NCBI GenBank assembly: GCA_017998475.1
Contig: JAGODA010000101.1
Coordinates: 1 to 9,973 of the forward strand
Direction: 5' to 3'
DNA: 9,973 bases
Origin: Spirochaetota bacterium
Lineage (GTDB): Bacteria; Spirochaetota; UBA4802; UBA5368
In this document: piece after piece, positions 1-5,709 of the stretch
Numbering within the stretch: the first letter of the stretch is position 1
Layout of the letters: each line of letters opens with the position of its first letter
Made by a program: the position numbers and the translations under genes
The notes under the pieces: generated by a model
What the model was told of the DNA's origin: nothing
Seen by the model: the letters and a program-made list of their open reading frames with translations, nothing else
Databases searched by the model: none

Positions 1-554
1 CTCTCCAGCCCAACCACATCGGGATCGTATCCGGAAACACGGAAGCCATTGCGCATTTTAAGGATGTTGGACGGCTTCTCTATAAGAGCTCGCAAATAGC
101 CTGCACCCTCTGGATTCGGGCTTACCAGACCGCTCTTTCCGTTGACTATATCATCCTTCATCTGGCGGAATTGAGCCTCCGTGTATACGGTGTCGGGTTT
201 CGGCGTGATGTCGATAATGCCGCTGTCCACATTCCAGACGCAGGCAAAATCCACCTTCCCGTCCGCGTCGTTATCGGTAACGAGGACAACCTGGCGCGCC
301 CCGGCCTTGAATTTTCCGATGATTACATTGCTTGCCCTGCCGATCGACTGAAAAATCGCGTAATCCTCATTGGTGGCCGGAATAGGCAGCTGCTTTATGT
401 TCGACATGGTTACAAGGTCGTTGTGGATATATTTGCCGCTGGCGATGTTGTGCTGGAGCGGCTTCCTGCCGCTCTGGGCCTGCGCGTCGACGAGCGCCGC
501 AACGCTTACCACGAGTGACAGCAGAAGGACCGTAAAGTTATTCTTCGCCTTCAA
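1..554 (-). CDS. Exported protein of unknown function (N-terminal part, cut by window edge)
   Basis: The minus-strand frame from a TTG at 554 stays open to the window edge for 184 residues; the C-terminus lies outside. I chose TTG because a strong Shine-Dalgarno run (GAGGGGGGA) lies about 5 nt upstream and because a Sec signal peptide begins there: a short K-rich n-region (residues 2-6), a hydrophobic core at 8-22, and a likely cleavage near AQA (24-26). The mature part contains a stretch at 94-102 with the spacing D-x-D-x-D-G-x-x-D, like a calcium-binding EF-hand or dockerin loop, just after a beta-strand-like VVLVT. The rest (for example IPATNEDYAIFQSI at 58-71) matches no family I recognise. 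It is probably periplasmic or surface-exposed. Gene and export are fairly sure; function is unknown. Confidence 0.72.
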   Translation of the reverse strand, partial: MKAKNNFTVLLLSLVVSVAALVDAQAQSGRKPLQHNIASGKYIHNDLVTMSNIKQLPIPATNEDYAIFQSIGRASNVIIGKFKAGARQVVLVTDNDADGKVDFACVWNVDSGIIDITPKPDTVYTEAQFRQMKDDIVNGKSGLVSPNPEGAGYLRALIEKPSNILKMRNGFRVSGYDPDVVGLE

Positions 555-663
555 AACTTCCCCCCTCTTTCCGTGCGATCCCGGTGGATTACCGGCAGGA
601 ACGGCGACAGGCCCGCCGGAGCACCATGGAGAATCGTATACGCATTGTAGGATGTTGGATTGA

Positions 664-765
664 GTAATATCCAAAATTACAACGTAATAGGCTATAAAAT
701 ACAATATTAATTGGCAACAATAATATCTCGATTAAAATATAATTTTTCAATTTAAACCATCTCAA
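664..765 (-). promoter_or_regulatory. AT-rich leader with candidate promoter for the exported protein gene
   Basis: The 277 bases between the exported-protein gene (start 554) and the FecR gene (stop 832) hold no credible gene. A block of about 100 bases (664-760) is strikingly AT-rich against GC-rich neighbours. Reading on the minus strand, TTGAGA (760-765), an 18-nt spacer and TATATT (736-741) make a plausible sigma70 promoter, which would give a leader of about 175 nt. Several other AT hexamers nearby (TATTAT, TTTATA) could serve instead, so the exact element is uncertain. Confidence 0.35.
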
Positions 766-779
766 GCGATGGACACACG

Positions 780-808
780 AAAAGGGCGCGGCAATCAGGC
801 CCGCGCCC
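780..808 (-). terminator. Rho-independent terminator of the FecR lipoprotein gene
   Basis: On the minus strand an 8-bp perfect GC stem (GGGCGCGG pairing with CCGCGCCC; plus-strand arms 784-791 and 801-808) with a 9-nt loop is followed by TTTT, about 24 nt past the FecR stop codon. Its position and strand fit transcription end of that gene. Confidence 0.75.
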
Positions 809-831
809 TCCCATGGTGAATATACCGTATA

Positions 832-1914
832 CTATTCCTGCCCCGTATCGAGATCGAGCGACTTTGCTCCCGAGCGCGCATGCACGATAAGCCTGTCCCC
901 CTGGATCTCCAGTTTTCCGTCGTTTTCGATATTCTTCCGCCACAGAACGGGACCCTCAGCCGATGCGCAATAGACATAATCGCCGGAAGCTATGTAGATG
1001 CGGTCGTCCCTGCGTATCGGGGGGTTTACGACCTTTCCTTCCCACAGCACACTCCCGTTCTTGATAAAGTATATTTCGTATCTGGTTACGAGGAGCCTCC
1101 CGTCGGGCTTGGGCTTCTCCTTCTCCATCTTGACGATCGCCGCTATCTGCCTGATCACCTCCCTGGGACGCTCCTCGACCGCGATCAGCTCGCTCTTTTC
1201 ATCCTTGAAGTCCTCGACCTTAAAGGCCTGAACCTCTTTCCGCGAAACGACCACGTCGCCCTTTACCTGTTCGATGATCTTTACAACGGCGACTTCGACG
1301 CCGGCCCCGCCCTCTTTCGCGAGGACGTCCTCCACTCTTTTCTCGGCTTTTTTAACATCGTTCTCCGTTATGACGACCTTTTCCTTCTCTTCGACGGCCG
1401 CGGCCTCTTCCATTATCTTCTCGAAGGAACCTTCCAGTTTGTCCACCCTCTTTATGACCTTCACCTTTCCGTCATAGACTTTGATCCGGGTGGTCTTTTG
1501 GGTGTCGGCCTCAACGGTGAACTTGGTGCCCCGCACACCGGCGACCGCGGTCGGCGTCTTGACGAGAAAGCTCTCGTCCTTCATGAGCTTTTTCGGCTTG
1601 CACAGCATCTTGCCCACATCGAGGCCGAGCGCGGTTTTCTCCGTCGCCCCCTTTCTCATGAGCTGCGAGATGAGCACGGTCGAGTTTTCCTTTATCCGTA
1701 TTATCGACTCACCGATTTTCAGGTCGCACGAGGACTGCGCTGCCGTGACCAGGCGGTCATTTTCCTTTATCATCTCACCGATCTCTATCGACGCGTTATT
1801 TTTCGTAACGCTGCCTATGAAAAACATAACGGTCGCGTATTCATCCTCGACTTTCGCGCACCCCGCCCACAGCGAGGCGGTAATTATACAACAGGCTATT
1901 ATTGTTCTTTTCAT
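832..1914 (-). CDS. FecR-domain lipoprotein
   Basis: A 360-residue protein read on the minus strand. The ATG at 1914 is preferred over an in-frame ATG at 1962 because AAGGGGGA lies 5 nt upstream and the product then begins with a lipoprotein signal: KR, hydrophobic core at 4-17, then LWAG before Cys19. The -3 position is W, so the lipobox is relaxed, as is common in spirochaetes. Residues about 30-155 form a FecR-type beta domain, with the family signature TPTAVAGVRGT at 120-130 followed by VYDGKVKV. Residues 160-265 are highly charged (Glu/Lys-rich) and probably helical. Residues 275-360 look like one or two beta-propeller (PQQ-like) blades ending in LDLDTGQE. FecR domains are known from anti-sigma regulators and from exported spirochaete lipoproteins such as Leptospira LipL45. 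No FecI-type sigma gene or transmembrane helix is present, so a structural or binding role at a membrane surface is likelier. The domain call is confident; the role is not. Confidence 0.87.
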   Translation of the reverse strand: MKRTIIACCIITASLWAGCAKVEDEYATVMFFIGSVTKNNASIEIGEMIKENDRLVTAAQSSCDLKIGESIIRIKENSTVLISQLMRKGATEKTALGLDVGKMLCKPKKLMKDESFLVKTPTAVAGVRGTKFTVEADTQKTTRIKVYDGKVKVIKRVDKLEGSFEKIMEEAAAVEEKEKVVITENDVKKAEKRVEDVLAKEGGAGVEVAVVKIIEQVKGDVVVSRKEVQAFKVEDFKDEKSELIAVEERPREVIRQIAAIVKMEKEKPKPDGRLLVTRYEIYFIKNGSVLWEGKVVNPPIRRDDRIYIASGDYVYCASAEGPVLWRKNIENDGKLEIQGDRLIVHARSGAKSLDLDTGQE

Positions 1915-1965
1915 GGGAATCCCCCTTTTTAAAACCGCTCGGGCATGTCGTTTCCTGAACATGGA

Positions 1966-1995
1966 ATAATACTACGGGTTTTTGGAAAAATGCAA
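1966..1995 (-). promoter_or_regulatory. Putative sigma70 promoter of the FecR lipoprotein gene
   Basis: On the minus strand TTGCAT (1990-1995), an 18-nt spacer and TATTAT (1966-1971) lie about 50 nt before the ATG at 1914. Each hexamer matches consensus at 4-5 of 6 positions. The same divergent gap (1915-2125) must also hold the promoter of the plus-strand gene at 2126. TTGACA at 2071-2076 is a perfect -35, but no good -10 follows at normal spacing. Confidence 0.45.
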
Positions 1996-2125
1996 CTAAG
2001 AAAGCGCACGGCACCCACTATCCGTGCGATTTAAGGGTGAACTTTGCATCACTTTTTTTCGCCCTTCATATTGACATGCCCATAAAAAAACGCGAGGATG
2101 CCGTGATACCGAACGCACGGCCATT

Positions 2126-3400
2126 ATGCACTATCAGGACAGAAAAAAGGGGATCATTATCGGGGCGACGATCGGGGAAGCGCTCTGCGGCCCGCTGGAG
2201 GGATTCGGTCCGGGACACATCCGGTCGATCTTCGGGCGGATAACGGATTATACGGATCCTTCCCCCGCACTCAAGGGCAAACCGGAGCGCTGGAGGAAGC
2301 CGGGGCTCTATTCATCGATCTCGCAGATGATCATGCTCATGCTCCTGAGCGCGGGAAGAGGACGGGGGATTGACATGCGCTCTTTCGTCCGGGAGCTTGA
2401 AAACAACCCGCCGGTGGAGGGCCACCCGTTCGGCGCGTTCCGTCACCCGGGGGTCGTCGAGCGAGGACTTATTGAAAGGCCTTCGCGAGGCCCTGAAACG
2501 GTGCCGTCGATCAGTTGCGCGCGAACGGCGGCCATCGTGGCGGCCGCATCCACCGTGACGAAAACGGACAACTCGTCGCTGCCCGGAGGTCTGGAGGAAG
2601 CGCGCGCGTTCACCCGCGACTACCATTCCGTTGCCGCGGCCCTGGTATTCGGCGCGCTTCTCGACGCGCTCGTCACCGGGCCCGGCCTCCCGCCGCATCC
2701 GGGACTTTTCGAACTGGCATCGGCTTCCGCCGACCAGGTCGCTCGGACCATCGACAAGCGCTCCGGACAGGTATTCGCCGCCGGAATCAACCCCGAAACG
2801 CTTTTGCGCGCGGTTATGGATTTTAGTGAGCTCTTCACCCGCCTCGCGCCTCTTTCGGGCCACGAGGAGGCGGTCCGCGCCATTTGTACGACGGTCAACC
2901 GGCACGTGGCGAGCCCCATAACCAGGGCGACCGTCAACCATCCCCTTGCCCTGCCGCCGTACGCGCTCGTGTTGTGCGCAATGCATCGCGACTCCCCGGG
3001 CGAAGCGCTGTATTCGGCCGCGAGCGCCGGAGGATCGAGCGGCCCGCTCGGCTCCCTGTGCGGAATGCTCGCTGGGGCCGCCGCGGGCCCCGGCTGGATT
3101 CCGCCGGGGCTTCTCGCGGGGCTGGTCAACCGGCGCAGGGTGCTGGCCATTGCGGAAGCGGCGACGTGCGGAGCGCACCCCGGTGACGCCGGGGAGTTTC
3201 TCGCGGGCGAAGCCCTGCTCACCGGCAAGGAGATCGAGGAATTCACGGCACGTAACCGTCACAGGACAAGCACGGCGGGCAAAAAGCGGGAACGAAGGGA
3301 CCCCGAACGGGAACTTACCCGCCATGTGGTCGAGAGCTGGACGAAGATCGACAAGGCCAGATACAAGAAAGAAAGGCGGCGCGGGGACGGCGGCGACTGA
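2126..3400 (+). CDS. ADP-ribosylglycohydrolase-fold protein, metal-binding motifs lost (probable pseudoenzyme)
   Basis: A 424-residue protein. The family hallmarks are recognisable in order. The N-terminal GATIGEALCGPLE (13-25) matches the usual G-x-x-x-GDALG-x-P-E. LYSSISQMIM (61-70) sits where active members have QYTDDTQM. AGGSSGPLGS (301-310) sits where they have GGDTDTIG, followed by the family-like run LCGMLAGAAAG then WIP (324-326). In active ADP-ribosylglycohydrolases (DraG, ARH3) the TDDT and DxDT residues bind the two Mg2+ ions that hydrolyse ADP-ribose linkages. Here TDDT is SSIS and DTDT is SSGP, so all metal ligands are gone. It may bind ADP-ribosylated partners or be structural. 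Residues 380-424 are a basic, charged tail. The ATG at 2126 is the only in-frame start after a stop at 2072, but it has no clear Shine-Dalgarno. The stop lies 3 nt from the convergent gene's stop. The fold is moderately sure; the loss of ligands is directly visible. Confidence 0.7.
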   Translation: MHYQDRKKGIIIGATIGEALCGPLEGFGPGHIRSIFGRITDYTDPSPALKGKPERWRKPGLYSSISQMIMLMLLSAGRGRGIDMRSFVRELENNPPVEGHPFGAFRHPGVVERGLIERPSRGPETVPSISCARTAAIVAAASTVTKTDNSSLPGGLEEARAFTRDYHSVAAALVFGALLDALVTGPGLPPHPGLFELASASADQVARTIDKRSGQVFAAGINPETLLRAVMDFSELFTRLAPLSGHEEAVRAICTTVNRHVASPITRATVNHPLALPPYALVLCAMHRDSPGEALYSAASAGGSSGPLGSLCGMLAGAAAGPGWIPPGLLAGLVNRRRVLAIAEAATCGAHPGDAGEFLAGEALLTGKEIEEFTARNRHRTSTAGKKRERRDPERELTRHVVESWTKIDKARYKKERRRGDGGD

Positions 3401-3403
3401 ATT

Positions 3404-4384
3404 TCAGGATTTGAGTTTGCGATGCACCTCGGAGATGAGCGAAAGCGCTTCGGGAACGATATAGCCGAGCATCTTCTCTTTGTACTCCGGGTCAGTCAGC
3501 CAGCGTCCCGTGGCGGTTACGATCGGGACGTACCGGCTGCCGCGCACCGCGAAGACGCCGCCGCCGCACGAGACGATTTTTCTTCTGTGCTTTCCCTTCA
3601 CACCCGAACAGAACCCGACTGAAAATATCCGGTCGTCGAGAAATATCGGGCCGGCGAAATGCACCGAAAGGTCCACGGTGACCCCCCCCTGCCATACCGT
3701 GAGGAATCCCGCCCATGCGAGCGTTTCGTCTATGATGGCAATTATGGAGCCGGGATGCACACGGCTCGGCGATATGGTATTCATCTCGGTGCACTGCATC
3801 GATCCGCTTTCGCCTTCGTGAAGGCACTCCGTGTATATGCGACCGGCCTTCGTTTCCCTGAACTCGAACACCCGCCGTGTATGACGCGACTGAAAACGCT
3901 CCCTGAATATTATCTTGTCGGAGAATACGGGAATGGTAAAAGAACTCTCGGTTTTGACCGGTTCCGAGAGCAGCCCCTCCATCATCCCTCGTTCAGACTC
4001 GGCAATCCCCCCCGTGTCCCTGCGAACCGAAGCGCGCAGGTAGGGATGACCGCCCCCCTGGCGGTACATGGAGCCCTCCCATGTGCCGTCGGCCCCGAGT
4101 ATCTCGACCGTCACATCATCACCGACACCAAGACGATCGCCGCCGAACCGGAACTCGGCCCGCCATTCCTGATCGAAGAGCGACGGATCGGCGAGATCGG
4201 CGAGCTCTATGATCGAGGTCATACCGACACCGCCATGGGGTATGTCCGGCCATCCCTCGTGCCGTCGCTCGATTTTCATCCGTGCCCGCACCCCGGTATC
4301 GGTAAGCTTCCAGTCGGAAAAAAGGTAGCCACCGGGACCGCAGAAATAGCAATCCGCGTGCCGTTTTCCCGCACCGCCGGTCAC
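3404..4384 (-). CDS. Double-hotdog PaaI/acyl-CoA thioesterase-like protein
   Basis: A 326-residue protein. Its GTG start (4384) overlaps the TGA stop of the upstream hydrolase as GTGA, with AGGAGG 8 nt upstream. The longer frame starting near 4573 only reads through the neighbour's end. Two hotdog folds in tandem are suggested. The first has CYFCGP (12-17), like the Cys-x-x-Cys-Gly opening of many PaaI-type thioesterases, then HEGWPDIPHGG (42-52) and E60. The second has HPGSIIAIIDE (210-220), with the His-to-Asp spacing of the classical HGG...DE active-site helix, then VTVDLSVHFAGPI (235-247), the typical central strand. Hotdog thioesterases hydrolyse acyl-CoA thioesters as dimers; a tandem protein would form the dimer within one chain. 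The first copy has Ile where the catalytic Asp usually sits, so the second may carry the chemistry. No signal peptide is seen, so it is cytoplasmic. The substrate is unknown; a dehydratase or non-catalytic role is possible. Confidence 0.65.
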   Translation of the reverse strand: MTGGAGKRHADCYFCGPGGYLFSDWKLTDTGVRARMKIERRHEGWPDIPHGGVGMTSIIELADLADPSLFDQEWRAEFRFGGDRLGVGDDVTVEILGADGTWEGSMYRQGGGHPYLRASVRRDTGGIAESERGMMEGLLSEPVKTESSFTIPVFSDKIIFRERFQSRHTRRVFEFRETKAGRIYTECLHEGESGSMQCTEMNTISPSRVHPGSIIAIIDETLAWAGFLTVWQGGVTVDLSVHFAGPIFLDDRIFSVGFCSGVKGKHRRKIVSCGGGVFAVRGSRYVPIVTATGRWLTDPEYKEKMLGYIVPEALSLISEVHRKLKS

Positions 4385-4398
4385 AGACTTTTCCTCCT
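4381..4398 (-). promoter_or_regulatory. Coupled stop/start GTGA with strong Shine-Dalgarno
   Basis: On the minus strand AGGAGG is followed 8 nt later by GTGA (4381-4384), in which the GTG start of the double-hotdog gene overlaps the TGA stop of the hydrolase. This decides the start of the downstream gene and indicates translation by re-initiation. Confidence 0.8.
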
Positions 4399-5481
4399 GG
4401 CGCCGGTACGGGGATTCTTTTTTATGCCGACGGAAAAACCGGGATTCTTCGGGCGGCCGCAGATATCCCGCTCTGTAACTCCGGAGACCGCGCGGAACCG
4501 TATCTCTCGCCTGGTTTCGGTTCTTTCCGCCACTCCTTTTGACTCCAGAAACCGGAGGGTCAGCGCGACCCACCCGCGTGCCATCTCGTGTTTGAAACGT
4601 CCCTCGCCCGCGTAGAGCGCCCGTATGACCTGGTCGATGTTCGCGCCGTCGCGGCGGGCGCGAAGCACCTCGTATACCTGAAGGGTACGCCTTCTTCTGA
4701 AATCGATGATTTCGCGGATCCGTTCCCGCGGGTTCGTAATCGGACTGCCGTGCGCGGGAAGAACCACCTCGAGCTTCGGGAGATCGAGCATGCGCTCGAG
4801 CGAATCGATATAGGCCTCCAGATCGGAATTGGGCGGACCGAGCCAGGTTGTGACCGATCTGAGCACGTTGTCACCCGAGAACAGCACACCCCTCCGGGGA
4901 CTGTAGAGCGAGATGTGATCTGACGCGTGCCCGGGGGAGGGGAAAACGCGCCACAGCTCACCGTTGACGGTGAGCTCGGCGGTATCGGGGAGGACCTCGT
5001 CGGGATCGGGGACGAAATGGAGCCCGTAGAGCCGCCGGTAAAAATGATGGAAGAGCACCCTCCGAATGGCGCCGTGTATCCTTCCCGCGGGCCCCTTTCG
5101 CGCGAGAAAGTCGGCTTCATCGTCCGCGTCGAAGGATCCGTAAAAATCTTCCACGGACCTGATCGCACCGGCGGCGCGGGCGGACAGGAGGATCCGAAGG
5201 CCGAGCTCGGCGCGGAGCGGGACTAGCCCGGGGAAATGATCGGGATGAGCGTGGCTGATGAGAACCCGACGCACCGAGAACGGCCTTCCCTCGGAGCGGA
5301 ACCGCTGCCCGATGGCCCCCAGCTCGCGCACAAGGTGGCGAACCGCGCCCCTGTTTCCGTAGCCCGCGTCGAAAACCAGGCCGTCGGGACCGGCCAGTAC
5401 GTAGATATTGATTTCCGGCTTGAAAGCGCCGAAGGCCCCCCTTTCCTTTACGACGTATATGTCCGGCAAGAGCTCGTTCAT
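4381..5481 (-). CDS. Metallo-beta-lactamase-fold hydrolase (LACTB2/glyoxalase II-like)
   Basis: A 366-residue cytoplasmic protein. I prefer the ATG at 5481; an in-frame TTG at 5514 would add 11 residues but has no better ribosome site. The dinuclear zinc-site motifs are complete: SHAHPDH (76-82, giving H77, H79, D81, H82), PGHASDH (183-189, H185), SGDN (202-205, D204) and PAHG (242-245, H244). After the hydrolase core, residues about 255-330 are rich in helix-forming and basic residues with a winged-helix look (for example YEVLRARRDGANIDQVIRAL, 270-289), as in LACTB2-type members. About 30 extra residues (335-366) form a basic tail. Enzymes of this group hydrolyse thioesters, lactones, phosphodiesters or RNA; the exact substrate cannot be read from the sequence. 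Four-nt overlap with the downstream double-hotdog gene implies translational coupling and a shared pathway, consistent with a thioesterase-type role. The fold is very sure, the substrate open. Confidence 0.88.
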   Translation of the reverse strand: MNELLPDIYVVKERGAFGAFKPEINIYVLAGPDGLVFDAGYGNRGAVRHLVRELGAIGQRFRSEGRPFSVRRVLISHAHPDHFPGLVPLRAELGLRILLSARAAGAIRSVEDFYGSFDADDEADFLARKGPAGRIHGAIRRVLFHHFYRRLYGLHFVPDPDEVLPDTAELTVNGELWRVFPSPGHASDHISLYSPRRGVLFSGDNVLRSVTTWLGPPNSDLEAYIDSLERMLDLPKLEVVLPAHGSPITNPRERIREIIDFRRRRTLQVYEVLRARRDGANIDQVIRALYAGEGRFKHEMARGWVALTLRFLESKGVAERTETRREIRFRAVSGVTERDICGRPKNPGFSVGIKKNPRTGARRKSL

Positions 5482-5525
5482 GGCAACCCGTTCCGCCGCT
5501 CGTGGCGGAGCCAAATTCCAACCGG

Positions 5526-5552
5526 CCTATACCGAAACCGGCGTATTGGCAA
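5526..5552 (-). promoter_or_regulatory. Weak candidate promoter for the hydrolase/hotdog operon
   Basis: On the minus strand TTGCCA (5547-5552) and TATAGG (5526-5531) are separated by only 15 nt, about 45 nt before the ATG at 5481. The hexamers are fair but the spacing is short, so this is tentative. No better pair was seen on this strand in the gap. Confidence 0.25.
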
Positions 5553-5570
5553 GTAATATTGGAACAAAAA

Positions 5571-5600
5571 TTGACGACATCGCCCCTTCGCGGGTATAAT
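5571..5600 (+). promoter_or_regulatory. Near-consensus sigma70 promoter of the DEAD-box helicase gene
   Basis: TTGACG (5571-5576), an 18-nt spacer and a perfect TATAAT (5595-5600). Transcription would start near 5607, leaving an untranslated leader of about 100 nt before the ATG at 5710. This is the best promoter in the window, suggesting strong expression. Confidence 0.7.
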
Positions 5601-5709
5601 AATAATGAAAAATGTTGACAATTTTCGCGCATTAGGCATTTACCGGTACTGTGTTAAAAGAAATACAGCCTGACGGGAACACCCCCGCACTGACCTACAG
5701 AGGAATTTG

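Noticed and set aside
880..1932. 350-codon plus-strand open frame opposite the FecR gene
   Set aside because: The minus strand has the lipoprotein signal, FecR signature, ribosome site, promoter and terminator; the plus frame shows no domain or start signal.
2071..2109. TTGACA as a promoter for the ADP-ribosylglycohydrolase-like gene
   Set aside because: A perfect -35 hexamer, but no acceptable -10 at 16-18 nt spacing.
2312..3325. 337-codon minus-strand open frame opposite the ADP-ribosylglycohydrolase-like gene
   Set aside because: Arg/Gly-rich composition typical of antisense frames in GC-rich genes; the family motifs lie on the plus strand.
4385..4573. 63-residue N-terminal extension of the double-hotdog protein
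   Set aside because: It would lie entirely inside the hydrolase gene in another frame and lacks a start signal; the GTG at 4384 has a strong ribosome site.
3659..4615. 318-codon plus-strand open frame opposite the double-hotdog gene
   Set aside because: No recognisable motif; the minus strand has the coupled start with AGGAGG and hotdog signatures.
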